Assembly (NCBI GenBank): GCA_934045905.1
Contig: OW203771.1
Span: forward strand, 372,001 to 436,000
Direction of reading: 5' to 3'
From: Leuctra nigra
Taxonomy: Eukaryota; Arthropoda; Insecta; Plecoptera; Leuctridae
DNA length: 64,000 nucleotides
Every line of letters begins with the position of its first letter. Within the stretch, counting starts at the first letter, position 1. Shown piece after piece: positions 1 through 12,100 of this stretch. Below the pieces are notes generated by a model, which worked only from the letters and a program-made list of their open reading frames with translations, was not told where the DNA came from and made no database searches. Both the position numbers and the translations under genes were made by a program.

Positions 1-439
1 TACATTCTAGAACCTTCCATTTTATAAATAAATTGTAAATGTAGGTACCTATAAGTCGAGAGTGACCGGACCTACTCTACATATTTATTTATTTGATGAT
101 GGATTGCCAACTTACCTATCAACATCAAGAATGTATAATTTTGCACAATTTTATTTAAATCCAGGATATTAACAAATTATGTATTATAATTATGATTTAT
201 GAATTTCAATGATTTGATTCATATCAAAAAGATTCTTATTTAGCAAAGAAAATGATATTTTAACTCTAGCTGAAATTTGGAAATTACCTGTTTGGGAGAA
301 CGAATAGAATGATGTCCCTTGAAATGCAATTAAAATCAGAAAGAAAACAATTCCAAATGAAAAATCTGAAATCAGCTACTTTCCGTGAATCGATTTCCGC
401 AGCTGTTCAGTATCAGTACCAAGGTTTTTAATTAGTTTC

Positions 440-600
440 AAGTTGAGAGGGAAATGAATGATGGGAAGGTCCCCCACTGACCCCCTCCTTCCCAACGTCC
501 ATCCTTACCTAATCATCATCAAAACATTCATCCGTCAATAAACACCATTAAAAACCACAATTATTTTCTATAAAATGTATTTAATATTAGATTTCACACA
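440..600 (+). repeat. Fragment of the tRNA-type SINE family
   Basis: A worn copy of the family best seen at 29855-30115: GATGGGAAGGT, then CCTCCTTCCCA and a CATCATC/TTCATCCGTC stretch, without the tRNA-like head. It lies downstream of the DNAJC8 stop. Confidence 0.5.
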
Positions 601-715
601 TTCAATACAGCTAATAATAACATATACCTGAGCTCTAAATCCTACATGAGCGAATAATGCAAAATGAAATTCAATTGACAGCTTATGTACAAGACGCCGA
701 GATCGCGTGAGATGA

Positions 716-3700
716 TTATCTCGACTCGGCTTTGTGTTTCGGGGGTTTGAAGCCGCCCTTTGAGCTCTTCTTCGCCTTCTTGACTTTGCCGGCCGTGGAG
801 CTTCCTGCTTGGAAGGCTTGCCAACTGTTTACGCGGTTCTGGCGAGATTCCTGCGAAGAAAACATTCGGGTTAGCAAATAATCAGCGGCTGGAACCGAAA
901 GAACCTTTATTTTTATAGAAACCGGAACCCTGATTACTAAAGTTCGTTCACTGTAAGAATAATGATCCGTAATGGCGGCCGTGTACTACTTTAGTCTAGC
1001 GAACGTATACCTACACATGTAATCAATATAATAATAATAGCTGGTTCCAATTTAATGGGTCAGGGGGTGGGTGTTCCCACTAACACTAGGGCCGCAGGAC
1101 TACTGGAGACCGGCTGGCCACGCCTGGCGTCTCCTCCTCGTCTTCTTCTTCTTCCTCCACTTCCAATTGTTCCACAAATTGCCTCCACCTTGATCTGTCC
1201 TCCCACTGTCTTTCAGCCTCCAACTCACTCTAAAGCCGCTTTCACATAACACGCGTTTCGCGTCTTCTTCAAAATAAAATCACCGCTTTGCTAGAACCAT
1301 TCACATTACCTCGACGAGGACGCGGCGCGGATTATAAGCACCTTGGTTTCGCCTTGATTAGAGGAGGCCGTGGAAAACAGAATGTTGATATAAATTTATT
1401 ATTTTTGTTATCTAGTAATAATTTGTGTGTTATTAGATGGAATAATATGCACAGGTATGTAATTATATAGTCTTATTTTATACATGACGTAGTCGCACTT
1501 GATTGGCTGCTAAGTTGTGACGTCATTTTCGCCGCACGCCTTACTTCAAAAAACCTCCCGACAATCGAGGTGAGGCGGCGAGAAAAAAAAACGCTTGCGG
1601 CGAAATTTTCGGTGGTTTTGATTGGTCAATAAAAAAGACGTGAAACGCAAAACGCGTGTTATGTGAAAGCGGCTTAACTTCCTCCTCTCTCCAAAACATC
1701 CTCCTTAATAACTCCAATCCACCTCTCTCTTGGTCTTCCTACCTACTCTACGTGGTCCCGAAGTAGCCGACTCAAACACCCGCCGTGGCATAAGCCCTGT
1801 TCCCATCCTCTTCATGTGGCCAAACCACCGATGATTATGATTATCATGACTACCCATGATTATCACCTAATTTTGATTATTTATTTCTTAGTCAATCACA
1901 GAATGACGAATGGACTTATAAGAGATGAGAGCTATCCAGTGTACAATAATGCAGACAAACAGAACTGTCTTGGATGGTCTCACTACCTGGCAATCAAAGA
2001 TCGCTGGGAGGCATTCAGAGCCCGCCAAATAACATCACACTTTCAAACCTCAATAACTCTTGAAATACATTTATTTCAGAGACCTGTTATTGAGCGAGCG
2101 TCTCCATTCTGCACTTTTGGACACTTTCTCTGTTTTTTTTTTTTTTTTTTTTTTTGTGTTTGGACCGACGGCACCGGCCACAATTTTCTTTCGATCGAGC
2201 TGAAATTTTGCACACATACTAATATCATTCTAACTTAATCGTGTATAGTTTTTGAGAGCTGTCATTTGATTGGTTCAAAAATAAAAATATCTCCCGATTG
2301 GTCGAAAATCAAAATGTTCCGATTAAGTTCATATTTTGCATGGACATTAAGACTACCATTTTCTATCATTTTACAAGTTTTCAGCCCAATCATTAGATAA
2401 CTTATGCACTTATTGACATTTTCCATGTTTGGAACTGTCAGAATTGATGGTATTGGGAAATTCCACCGCTTTCTGGATTGTTTTATTTATGTACCAAAGT
2501 GTATAGAGAGCTATTCTGAGTTTCAATGAAAAACATAATTATTATTCTTGTTGACTGTGTGGATCAGTGGCGGCTGGTGCATTGGGGCACAGGGGCACGT
2601 GCCCTACCTAAAATATCAGGTTATACCTAAAAAAAAAATATAATTTAATTCCTCAATGATTTATTATAATATTCTGCAAATAACAACCAATAATTATTCA
2701 GAGAACAAATTAAATGTTCAATTTGAACAATTTAAATGTTCAATTTGTAATGTAAAATGTTGAAACTCCCATCCATACGCTCTCCAAATCAATGAAATTA
2801 CTGTATATTCCGTCGCCCGCTTGAAATCTTAGCGGCACCTGGCTGGGTAGGCAACCAGGGCCCCGATTCTATAACTCCATTGCGACCGCTTAGCAATTAT
2901 TTCAATGTTAATTCTTATGGAAGAAATTGCTAAGCGGTCGCAATGGAGTTATAGAATCCCACCTCAGGGGCACAGCTAATACCGTGCCCCATTCGTGACG
3001 TCATTCTAGAAGTTGACGCATGCGCTCTTGCGTTCTCGCCATAGCAGCGCTCGAGCCGAACCGCGGTGTTGGGGCACAGAATCTTTGTGCCGACGGCATT
3101 CGGCAATCATCGGGCTTGATGCTTTTAGCTCGTGGCGTGGATCATACTTCTCGTCCATCACTCAACGTTCCCGCTAATCGTTTGAAGCGTTAATGTTTTT
3201 CTTATGGATTTCTTCAGGTAAATTAAATAATTATCAGTGTAAATTATGTTTTGTTCATCAGTACCTATCGGTACATCATTGTCTCCTACTCTACTAGACT
3301 CATAATGTAAGTGGCGCATCAACTTTGTCGAGCTGTGTGTCTTCTTAGTACACAAAATTCTCAAATCAATGTTTTTATCTTTGGATGGAATGGCACACAT
3401 GAATGTGTGGTTGTGAACTATAAACGCGTTATTTTGTTTCACTGCTTGCTCTTTATTTACCTAATAGAAATATAAGCCAATGAATGTTTTCCAAAATCGT
3501 CGAAAATGCCGTATCGTATGCGCACTAAGAACGAATTTTTAACAACAATAGGAAAACTCGTCCAATCGCTACCAGACTCATTGTTGAGTTGAGTGTCAAC
3601 TCAACAATTCTTTAATGAATTCATGGAACAATATTATATCTAGGCAACAATATAAGAATCAACAACAATATTAGTATGGAAAAATAAAATGGAATCATTT

Positions 3701-6700
3701 GCAAGATGAAAATGAGACGGCTACGGGGAAACCTGATAAAAAAAGCGCGCCTCTACTTGGTGCGGAATCAGAGAAAACCCGGCTATGCTTTTGATGACAG
3801 AAGAAACTACTTACTGCACGACGTAATAAGTGCGATTTCCAAACTACTCTAAACTTAAATGGAACGCTCCCAAATCATTAACTTATGACTTGATAGTGTT
3901 CATTATTTCAAAAATTTCCGCCTCAGGCGGGTTGGCTCCGCCGGCTGGGGGTTCCCTCCAGACCCCCCCTGGGGTCGAGGACAACTTCGGTATTGCGCCC
4001 CACCTACTAGACAAGGCACCGGCCGCCACTGGTGTGGTGTTTCGTGTTTCACAGTTATGTTAGAAGAAACGTTTTGACTAGATAGCATTAGAGAGCCTAG
4101 ACAAGATAGCATAATATGTAAAATCTCATATTTTCCACATTTCCAGTCCAACGGTCAAAAATTTACATACTTATTTCTACTTTAGGTGTTTTGAATATCT
4201 GTTCACAGAGATTGATACCAATCAAATTTATGGTACACTGACTTGTTATTAAATGTTTCCAGAACGTTTGTGGAAAGTTGCGATGAAAATCAGTAATGAT
4301 GTATAGTTAGTTATCTTTGATTGAATGGATCGTGCTCGATTGGCGATGTCGCGCGTGTCCGTGCTCGCTCATCAACGCGTTACACAGAGCGTTTTCCTAG
4401 TATATTGTTGATCTTCCTGTAATATCTAGTATTGTATTTAATTCATTAAAAGTAAATTAAAATCTGAGGAGAGTTCCCTATTGGCCTCTAAATTGGGGTT
4501 TTTAATGAACGTTCTGCTCACCTCAAAGTTCTTCTGCCATTCCTTCTCCAGCCCCGCCTTCTCCTCCTCGTCCATCTCCTGCTCCCGCTTCCTCTTCCGC
4601 TCCTCCATGTCCCGCTGGTCGAGGTCCCTCCGCTTGCGCTCCATGTCCGCGAAGAGTTTCATCGTCATGACGTAGATGGCGTGCTTGTACTTGAGCGGCT
4701 CGTCTTCCTCGACCACTTGCGGCTGTCCGGACGCTTTGCCTTCCTTCTTCAGCTTCTTGCGCTTCTCAGCGATCTGAACGCAAATCGGAACGTACTTGCA
4801 CAGGTGTTGTGTTATTGTTATTCATCAATCATCATGTAAAACTCTTCCAGAAAGGGTACCAGAACAAACATAGGTAATTCCTTCCTTAGTGAGTATACTT
4901 TACTGGAATACCGCCCGGAGATATTGTTGTACAATCCCCAGAAAATGTCGAGACCTTTAGATTAGGACTAAGCATGAAAAATGTTTTGACATTTTATACA
5001 AGACAGAAAGATGTATTCTACTAGTAATGAAGTGTCTTTTAAATGTGAAGGATGTGGCAAAAACTTTGTAATCGAGTGAAAGAGCTCAAAACAAAGTAAT
5101 ATAATACAATAAAAATATGCAATGAAAGCAAATAATACCATAGGAAATAAAACAACCTAATAACTAAATGCTTTTGACAATAATTGTTCTGGCAATGTAT
5201 TGTCTACAATACAGGCTGTTCAATTTACGCTTACAACGCTGTTAGGGTGTAAATAAGCAGCACCATCCAGACCTTCCACCTGAATTCACACTTTGCCAAC
5301 CTAAACTCTCCAAAGTGAATCCGCTAACTTGAATGTGCCATCTAGTTCTAGCTGATTTTCATTTTGTTGTGTTGGTTCAAGCGTAGTACATCATTTTCGT
5401 TGCCATCTTCACCACCATTCATTGTACAGAAGATTTGAACAAACTGTAATTCCTTATATTATTAGTCATACAAAAGCATCGGAATTAATGATTCAAAGGT
5501 CATAAAATAGTAGTAGGTAAAAACCGCACACATCTAGTGATGCCCAGCGGGAATATTCCCCGTTCCCGGGAATATTCCCGAGCAAATTTGGGGAATATTC
5601 CCCAAATCGGGAATTTACTTTTTCATTATAAATTAAAATGTATAATGTTCTTATTTTGTGGTATGTCATTACCTCTTAGTATTCTCTATTTTGTCATTAA
5701 TTTTCTTGTTATCTTATGACAGGGGTCGGTAACCTTTTTTGGTGACGGAGCCAATTTCCGAAAAATTTATAAATTAGATAATATTGCGAGCCGCAGCAGG
5801 TAATCAAATATAATACACCAAAAATAATTAATTGAAGTACTAGTTTATTCTGCTATTTTGACGAAGTCCCCCCCCCCCCCCCCCTCCTCTCTTGATGTTG
5901 CCCCGCAGGGCGTTTTTTCGAATTTTCAAATATTTCGATTCCAGATCGTTATTTAAATTATAAAGAGCCAATCAAACCCCACCAAGGAGCCGCAGGTTGC
6001 CAACCCCTGTCTTATGACATCTCAAAACATAAACATGCTTTAATAATGTTTTCTCTTAATGTTTACTCATCCCTGTAGTAAATTCCCAATAAATTCCCGG
6101 TTTGGGGAATATTCCCGAAAAAATAAATTCCCGGGAATATTACATCACTACACACATCACAAAATTACCCTAATGGCGGAAAACATTTTCTGAGGTAAAT
6201 ACCAAGTTACCGTCCTCTAAATTTTGGTACCACACTTGAACAAATAATAAACGGTATTCGAAAGAAAAGGATTGGCTGATAATGTTGAAAGTTTGTTTTC
6301 ATCATCCCATGAAGTCTCTGGTAGGTGAGCTCTGATTTCATTGATAATAACGAGCATTGATTGTCAAGGAACCTGACCAGCAGCCAATCTGTTTGTTCAA
6401 ATACCATTTATAGTTGGTTTGAGTGTACCTTTCTTAACATTTATTTTTAAAAAAGCAGAATATTTCCCAACTACACAACAAACTGTTTATGTTCTGATAA
6501 ACTTCCCTATTAAGTTTTCATCTGTTGTGTCTAGGGACCTAAATCGGAAATATTTACGTACATTATACAAAAACTTTTAAAACTAGAAACGGTTTGAAAG
6601 CATTTATTTCATGAATTGCCTTCGAGCCTTATTCTTGAGATTAAACGAAATCATTTTGGTCTGAAATCATATTCAGATTTCTGTCATAGAATATTGAAAT

Positions 6701-8498
6701 GAAATAGTAGGGGAGCAAATGTAATTCCGCTCGATTAGAGTGCCGAAATTGATTTTTTCATAATTATCGATTGTTTACATCATTCTTAATATTACCTGAC
6801 GTGCCTTCAATTTTTTTGGTGGCCATCTTGGAAAATATGGCGGAAAACGAGCGGAAACCAAAAAAAAATTGAAGGCACGTCAAGTAATATTAAGAATGAT
6901 GTAAACAATCGATAATTATGAAAAAATCAATTTCGGCACATCAATCGAGCGAAAAGCATTTTTTCTACATTTGAACCTACACTAAAAGCTTGAATGAAAC
7001 TTTCTCAGTGACATCCAATGAAACTCACGTTATGGTCCGTGCGTGCTTTCGCCTCCTCGATAACGTCCATGCATTTTGTCCTCGTCTCGTCGTTCTCCAG
7101 GATCTTGTAGGCTCTGTTGACAACTGAAACCAAACAACACACTTTTACATGGTGATACGCTTCATAGGGCAGGTTTATTCTCATTGGGTTAGTCTTATCT
7201 TCTTCTCCTTAGCAATGATTGGCACAACTAATGAGGGGATACATTTAAATAAGACAATAACTGTGGGGAAATACTTTCACTACCTCTCTACTTGGTCATT
7301 CAACAAATCATAAAACGGTATTTGAGCGAAACGGATTGGCTGGTGGTCAGGTTCTTTGACAATTAATCCTCGTCATTATCAATGAAACCATAGATCACCT
7401 ACCTACTAGAGTTAGATGAAGAGTTAGCACAGACTTCATCGGATGATGCCATCAAACCTTTATCAGACAATTCGCTTCATATGAATACCGTTTTATCTTT
7501 TGTTCGGTGTACAGTCAACTTAGGGAACACAATTTTATTATCACTGTTCTGCAACTGGGCCCAACATTTGCATACACAAGGAAATCCCTGGCAATTTTTA
7601 AAGAACAATGACGACAAAATCAAACGGTTTTGCAATCCATTACCTATGTTTGCTTTTCAATGACTGGTACTACACTACAAAATTAGAAGCTTATGAATCA
7701 CTAATTTATTCCCCAACCACAGTAGCAAAACAACTGCCCATGAACACTTTCATTATTGCAATTAAAAACGGTATGCTACCTAACTTATTTTACTAAATAT
7801 TTAATGCTATGGTCAAAATTTGGATAACAGAACAAAGAGAGTACTTGAAGAAGGTGATGTTTAGAATAATTTCTGTATTTAATCCCTTCTACACTCCATA
7901 AAACTTCCTATCACAGTCACAAACCACTTCCCAAAGACGCATTGTGTGTGATATTGTGAAGATAGAGATTCATATTTGTGACAAGCAACTGCAGAATAAG
8001 CACTGATGACAGATGGAGAATTATTGACATATGACTCACTTTCAAATGCTTGTTGCGCTCGTTCAACATCATCCTGGTTCTTGTCAGGATGCACCAGGAT
8101 AGAGAGTCGACGATACTTCTTCTTCACTTCATCCAGCGAGACTTCGGGATCGACTTGCAACACTTCAAATGGATTCAAATTGAAGTACGTTGAACCTGGA
8201 CGAAGCAACCGCTCTATTTGTTGTTTCGGTGTTAGAACAGAGTCACGCTTTTCTATTTCTTTCACCTAGAAATGTCAAAACAGTCGTAATATTGGACTGA
8301 CAGTTGGAAGCTGAAGTAATTCTAACCTAACTTTTAGAGCAGAATTCAAGGCGAAATGAAAGTATACTTTTCAGATAGATTACTGAACGTATTAAAACGA
8401 TAGTAACTTACTTCGGTATAAAATTCATCGAATAATTCTTCCTTTTTGACGGGAATGGGAAAAACTCCAGTAGAATTTATGTTTTGAAAGCTTGTCAT
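716..8498 (-). CDS. DNAJC8: DnaJ homolog subfamily C member 8 (J-domain, spliceosome-associated)
   Basis: Five exons joined by GT-AG sites with matching phases: 8498-8412, 8265-8040, 7123-7029, 4773-4522, 850-716; 795 bp, 264 residues plus stop (human protein 253). The start is the ATG at 8498-8496. Exon 2 holds the J-domain with FNLNPFEVLQVDPEV, the helix II/III region and the catalytic HPD in LVHPDKNQDD. Exon 4 is a charged coiled-coil rich in K/R/E, and the C-terminus reads NSWQAF followed by a basic KKAKKSSKGGFKPP tail, as in DNAJC8. The family (SPF31) binds Hsp70 and associates with spliceosomal and SR-protein kinase factors in the nucleus. Every exon is in frame and intact. Introns 3 and 4 hold only repeats. 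A possible ATTAAA poly(A) signal lies near 580-585. Upstream on the same strand is CHORDC1, whose stop is 0.6 kb from this ATG. Confidence 0.96.
1060..1830 (-). pseudogene. RTE/jockey-type LINE C-terminal remnant, split by a MITE
   Basis: On the minus strand the right part (about 1830-1675) encodes RWFGHMKRMGTGLMPRRVFE and GRKTKREVDW, the typical end of LINE reverse-transcriptase ORFs. The reading resumes left of an inserted MITE (1234-1674) with ERQWEDRSRWRQFVEQLE and an acidic run. It contains stops and frame changes, so it is dead. It lies inside DNAJC8 intron 4. Confidence 0.6.
1234..1674. mobile_element. Harbinger-like MITE with TAA target duplication
   Basis: Terminal inverted repeats begin AGCCGCTTTCACATAACACG and are flanked by TAA (1231-1233 and 1675-1677), a 3-bp duplication of the TWA type used by PIF/Harbinger. 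No coding capacity. It interrupts a LINE remnant. Confidence 0.75.
2070..2420 (+). repeat. Dispersed repeat with TTGAGCGAGCG start and CGATCGA..TGAAATTTTGC motif
   Basis: Begins TTGAGCGAGCG, has a long T run, then ATTTTGCACACAT, and matches a copy at about 56893-57240 that reads TTGAGCGAGCGAAGCGAGCG. Family not recognised. Confidence 0.45.
2868..2958. mobile_element. Palindromic MITE inside a larger hAT-like remnant
   Basis: Arms starting GATTCTATAACTCCATTGCG are inverted around a short centre. The surrounding sequence from about 2574 starts CAGTGGCGGCTGGTGCA, a hAT-type terminus, with GGGGCAC repeats up to about 3080; a matching right end was not found. DNAJC8 intron 4. Confidence 0.5.
5535..6150. 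mobile_element. hAT MITE with GGGAATATTCCC subterminal repeats, hosting a second hAT
   Basis: Termini TAGTGATG/CATCACTA are flanked by a perfect 8-bp duplication CACACATC (5527-5534 and 6151-6158). Subterminal regions repeat GGGAATATTCCC in both orientations. A second hAT element (5720-6009) sits inside. Lies in DNAJC8 intron 3. Confidence 0.85.
5720..6009. mobile_element. Non-autonomous hAT (CAGGGGTCGG termini) nested in the MITE
   Basis: Ends CAGGGGTCGGTAACC and GGTTGCCAACCCCTG are flanked by perfect 8-bp copies of TCTTATGA (5712-5719 and 6010-6017). It contains a poly-C run and the GCCCCGCAGGGC internal motif shared with elements at 48910 and 54906. Confidence 0.88.
6222..6431. repeat. 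Foldback MITE, AAACGGTATTTGAA family (copy 1)
   Basis: Inverted ends resemble TAATAAACGGTATTCGAAAG and CAAATACCATTTATAGTTGG, with a centre carrying CTCTGGTAGGTGAGCTCTGA. Further copies are at about 7296-7513 and 52470-52684; all three share the same centre and ends. Confidence 0.6.
6727..6951. repeat. Large foldback MITE in DNAJC8 intron 3
   Basis: Near-perfect inverted arms of about 85-100 bp (around 6727-6826 and 6868-6951) beginning with CGCTCGATT and including AATTATCGATTGTTTACATC, separated by about 40 bp. No ORF. Confidence 0.75.
7296..7513. repeat. Foldback MITE, AAACGGTATTTGAA family (copy 2)
   Basis: Left end ATCATAAAACGGTATTTGAG, right end ATGAATACCGTTTTATC. Same family as 6222-6431 and 52470-52684. 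DNAJC8 intron 2. Confidence 0.6.
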
Positions 8499-8764
8499 TT
8501 TTATGGTTCCGAAATACACAGCTGATTCATGACAGCTGAATGAAGGAAGTTGCAATCAAATTGTACTTCCGCTCCAAATATTTTCTCCCGCCAAGTTTGA
8601 TTTCTGACATTTCTATAATCATTTTGTTATTTGAACATCAGATTTTGATTGAGTAGTTATGCATGTATTAATTAATAAATGTACATTCACAGATAAGTGG
8701 ATGGCCCCATGAAATTCCTTAACCACTGAATGCCTGGCACAAGAAAGAATAAAAAATGTATTAC

Positions 8765-8827
8765 TTTAGCAGTTTGGAAAGATATTTCCCGGGCACGTGT
8801 GCAAATCTCGATTTCTTCAGCTACTTT
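8765..8827 (-). other. Possible unassigned 21-codon exon between CHORDC1 and DNAJC8
   Basis: On the minus strand a good acceptor (tttcag) is followed by 63 open bases reading KVAEEIEICTRAREISFQTAK and a weak donor (gtaata). It is in frame and looks coding, but it does not match either neighbouring protein. It could be an alternative 5' exon of DNAJC8, a piece of an unknown gene, or chance. Confidence 0.2.
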
Positions 8828-9111
8828 CTGAAATTCCGATAAAATACAAGTTACAATATTAAATCCAATATTGAAAGGAGTATTTGAAGCATTTTGTACA
8901 TCATGGATTAAACTATATTATGATTTAGAAGACGTAACAACAGTAAAAACTTGTAATAGTTACACATAATATTATTGGATTGTGAATGCATGGAAAAAAG
9001 GACAATAAATCACATTCAGTATAATTTTGTCAAAAGCACAGTGTTTATTAAGCACAATGTGTAACCTGTCACAACGACTGAGATATATTTACAATTAACC
9101 GCGGCGCTAAG

Positions 9112-12100
9112 CTAGAGGTCGCTGAGGTCTACAGTTTCATCATCTACTGGCACTTCCACCGGTTCGACCGGTAGCTCAGCCGGCACGGAAGTGGTCTCGA
9201 CGGTCTCGGGCAGTCCCAAGGTCGACCAGGAGCCGGGCTCGGCTTTCCGCAGCTTCACTTCGAGCTTTGTTCCAAACATGCAGGCAGAGCTCTTGACAAC
9301 GTCCACAACCTGGGAGCAGAAATACGGACCATTAGACTTTTTATTTGTATGGCACATGGATATTCACAGGTCATTGGGCAAATTTTTAGAAGATTTCAAA
9401 GGAATTTTTAGAAATTTAAAAAAAAATCCCTCCCCCCACAAAAAAGGCTATTTTTCCTAATTAAATATAAAGAAACAATTTTTGCCAAAATTTCTTAAGA
9501 GGCAAACGGAAGCGAACGGGAATCGCAAGGTTCGTCAGAGCGGTTTTTAAAATTTTGTCTTCCCACTAAATAATTTTAAAAAATCAGATAGTAACGACCC
9601 ATTACAACCCAATAGACTAAATAATGCCGCATACAGGAGTACTTTATGACTTTTGGTGCGACCTCAAAGTGTTAAATACGATTATTTTTTATAATTTTAC
9701 TAAAAATATCGTATTTAACACTTTGAGGTCGTACAAGAGGTCATAATGAACTCCAGTGTGCGGCATTATTTAGTCTATTTGGCTGTTATGGGTCGTTACT
9801 ATCTGATTTCTGTCCCAACGGCTGGTGTGTTGGATACCTCGGTTCTCGTTAGATCACCGAGGTTAAGCAACATTGAGCGCGGTCAGAGGTTGGATGGGTG
9901 ACCATTCAACTCTGCCTTGCCAGGTTGCTGCCGTTGGGTCAGAGAGACTGGGGTGTTTGGGGGTCAGTGTGACGACCTCCCTCCACCTGTTATCAGTCTC
10001 TCGACGGCGCGGGTTGTGGAGGCCTGTGCTGTGAATGTTACACCGTCCTTCGGAAGGGACGTTAAGCCGTTGGTCCCCTTGGTATCTTTCGTCAGGAGTA
10101 GGCTACATGCCGGTACCGGGTTTCCTCTCCTCCCTTCTCTATATTACATTCTCACTAGTGGAGCCTGGCTCTGTTGAGAATATAGACTTAATAATAATAA
10201 TTAATAATAATAATAATAATCTTCCTCCCGGTTCCAAGAGTTGGGTCGGGGGGTGGCGAAGCCACCATTACTAGGGCCGGCGCGGGTTATATTAATAATA
10301 ATATTATTATTATTAATATTATTAATTAATTATTAATATTATTATTATTATAATAATTATAATTAATAATAATAATTATTATTATTATTAATAATTAATA
10401 ATATTATTATTAATATTAATAATTATTATTAATATTATTATTAATGATAATAATTAATAATAATAATAATAATAAAAATTATTTAGTGGGAAGACAAAAT
10501 TTCAAAAAAACTCTCTGACGAACTGTGCGATTCCCGCTCGCTTCCGTTTGCCTCTTAAAAGGCAAAAGGTTTATCTACAATTTAAAACAAAAAATTCACA
10601 CTTTATAAAAATTCCGAAGGAATTTTCACCAAATTAAAAAATACATAGGTACCTACAATTAACTCCAAAAAAAACACTTTTTTTCCTACCCCTCTCAACT
10701 GGACATCCAGGGTGAAGCTCGCCTCCTGCTCGGGGAAGAACAACTCTATCTTCAGCCTCACGGGACTGAGTTGAACTCGAGACGCCGAGGGGTCGTACTT
10801 CTTAGCGAACACGGAGACCACCACATCGGTGCCGGTCTGATGCCAGTCGTGGCGGCATTCCACTCCCTGCGCGCCGGTGCCGCCTTGTGTCCACTCATGC
10901 GTACCAACACAACAGCCCTGGAACACACCACAGTGGAGAGACATTAGTTTACTGGACCCTTACCTAATATCGCCAATTTTTCAGTAGCACCGTGTTACAG
11001 TCGACGATCGGCAGGGCCAGTTGTTTATGGTTTCCACGATAAACGCGAAATGTTTAGAAACATGAATTTTCTGTCAAATCTTTACGTTTCATACACTCCT
11101 GATTCCAAATATATGTATCTTTTACTCGCGAATTTTCGCGAAATTTGTGTTTTGACGCGATATTGACGAATTCTCGCGATTTCACGCGATTTTGTCCCAA
11201 ACCTACGTGTTTGGGACAAAACAACAAGATTTTCAACACTTTGTGTTTCAACAAAAGTGTTTTCAACATTTTTCCCGATTCCGAGTATTTATTTTACGAA
11301 AATTTCCTCGATCTGTGTCAAAAGTACCACGAAATAGAAAGAATCACACTGTTTTCTTCGTAAGCCAGCTGTCAGTGCCAGCCAAAGAGTGTATGGGGGT
11401 GCCAGCTGGTTGGCTGCTGAGCATGGAATGACGCATCTACATGACCTTGCACAGGGGTGCGCATGCGCACGCGCCGAGTCTAGGGGGGTTGGTAGTATTA
11501 CCGCTCGCTCGCGTGTCATATTTCACACTTATTCTTACAAAAATCAATTTTTTCCATTTCACCCCCAATCGCGAAAATAAACATAATTATCACCACCAAT
11601 TCACCACTTTCAGAATGTTGAAAACGAATTTTGGCTTTTTTTATCACCACAAACAACTGGCTCTGACGATCGGCTAGTTGTCGTGGCGACAATGTTAGCT
11701 CTTATGGCTAAAACTTTTAAAACAAAAGTTGTGCTAAAGTAACACGGTGCTAGTACTGAAATTTGGCGATATTTGGTAAGGGTCCTGGGTGGCACAAAAG
11801 CATCACCCTGTTTGAGAGCTCACTCTATCGAAACTCTTAAGGTGGATTCACACGGCCGTTCCAAACTTCCCAAGTTTGCCGAAGTTCCGAATCGCCGTTC
11901 CAAAAACTCCCGTGTGAACTATGAAAAGATTCGAACTGCGAAGATTGAGTTCCAAACTTTCATAGTTCACACGGGAGTTTTTGGAACGGCGATTCGGAAC
12001 TTCGGCAAACTTGGGAAGTTTGAAACGGCCGTGTGAATCCATCTTTAGATCGAGTTCTGAAATGTGTACCTACATGTTTCAGAAAACATACCAAAATTGA

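Larger units (their letters stand above)
9495..10560. mobile_element. Composite nest: outer MITE holding a palindromic MITE, a 5S SINE and an AT microsatellite
   Basis: Outer inverted ends of about 85 bp (GAGGCAAACGGAAGCG near 9500; CGCTTCCGTTTGCCTC near 10540) match each other, including a GTCTTCCCACTAAATAATTT stretch. Between them are an inner palindromic MITE (9582-9808), a 5S-derived SINE (about 9812-10220) and an AAT/ATT-rich tract. All lies in CHORDC1 intron 5. Confidence 0.7.

Noticed and set aside
642..824. Minus-strand ORF overlapping the end of DNAJC8
   Set aside because: Wrong frame; the DNAJC8 C-terminal exon explains this sequence.
1816..2238. 140-residue ORF
   Set aside because: Passes through a poly-T run and repeat sequence, with no domain and no splice or start support.
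3158..3442. 94-residue minus-strand ORF in DNAJC8 intron 4
   Set aside because: No domain, no splice signals, A+T-rich composition like the rest of the intron.
9830..9935. Functional 5S rRNA gene
   Set aside because: Several changes against a canonical 5S, extra 280-bp body and an (AAT)n tail instead of a T-run terminator point to a SINE.
11773..12042. Two mirror-image ORFs of similar protein sequence
   Set aside because: They are the two arms of a palindromic MITE read from both strands.
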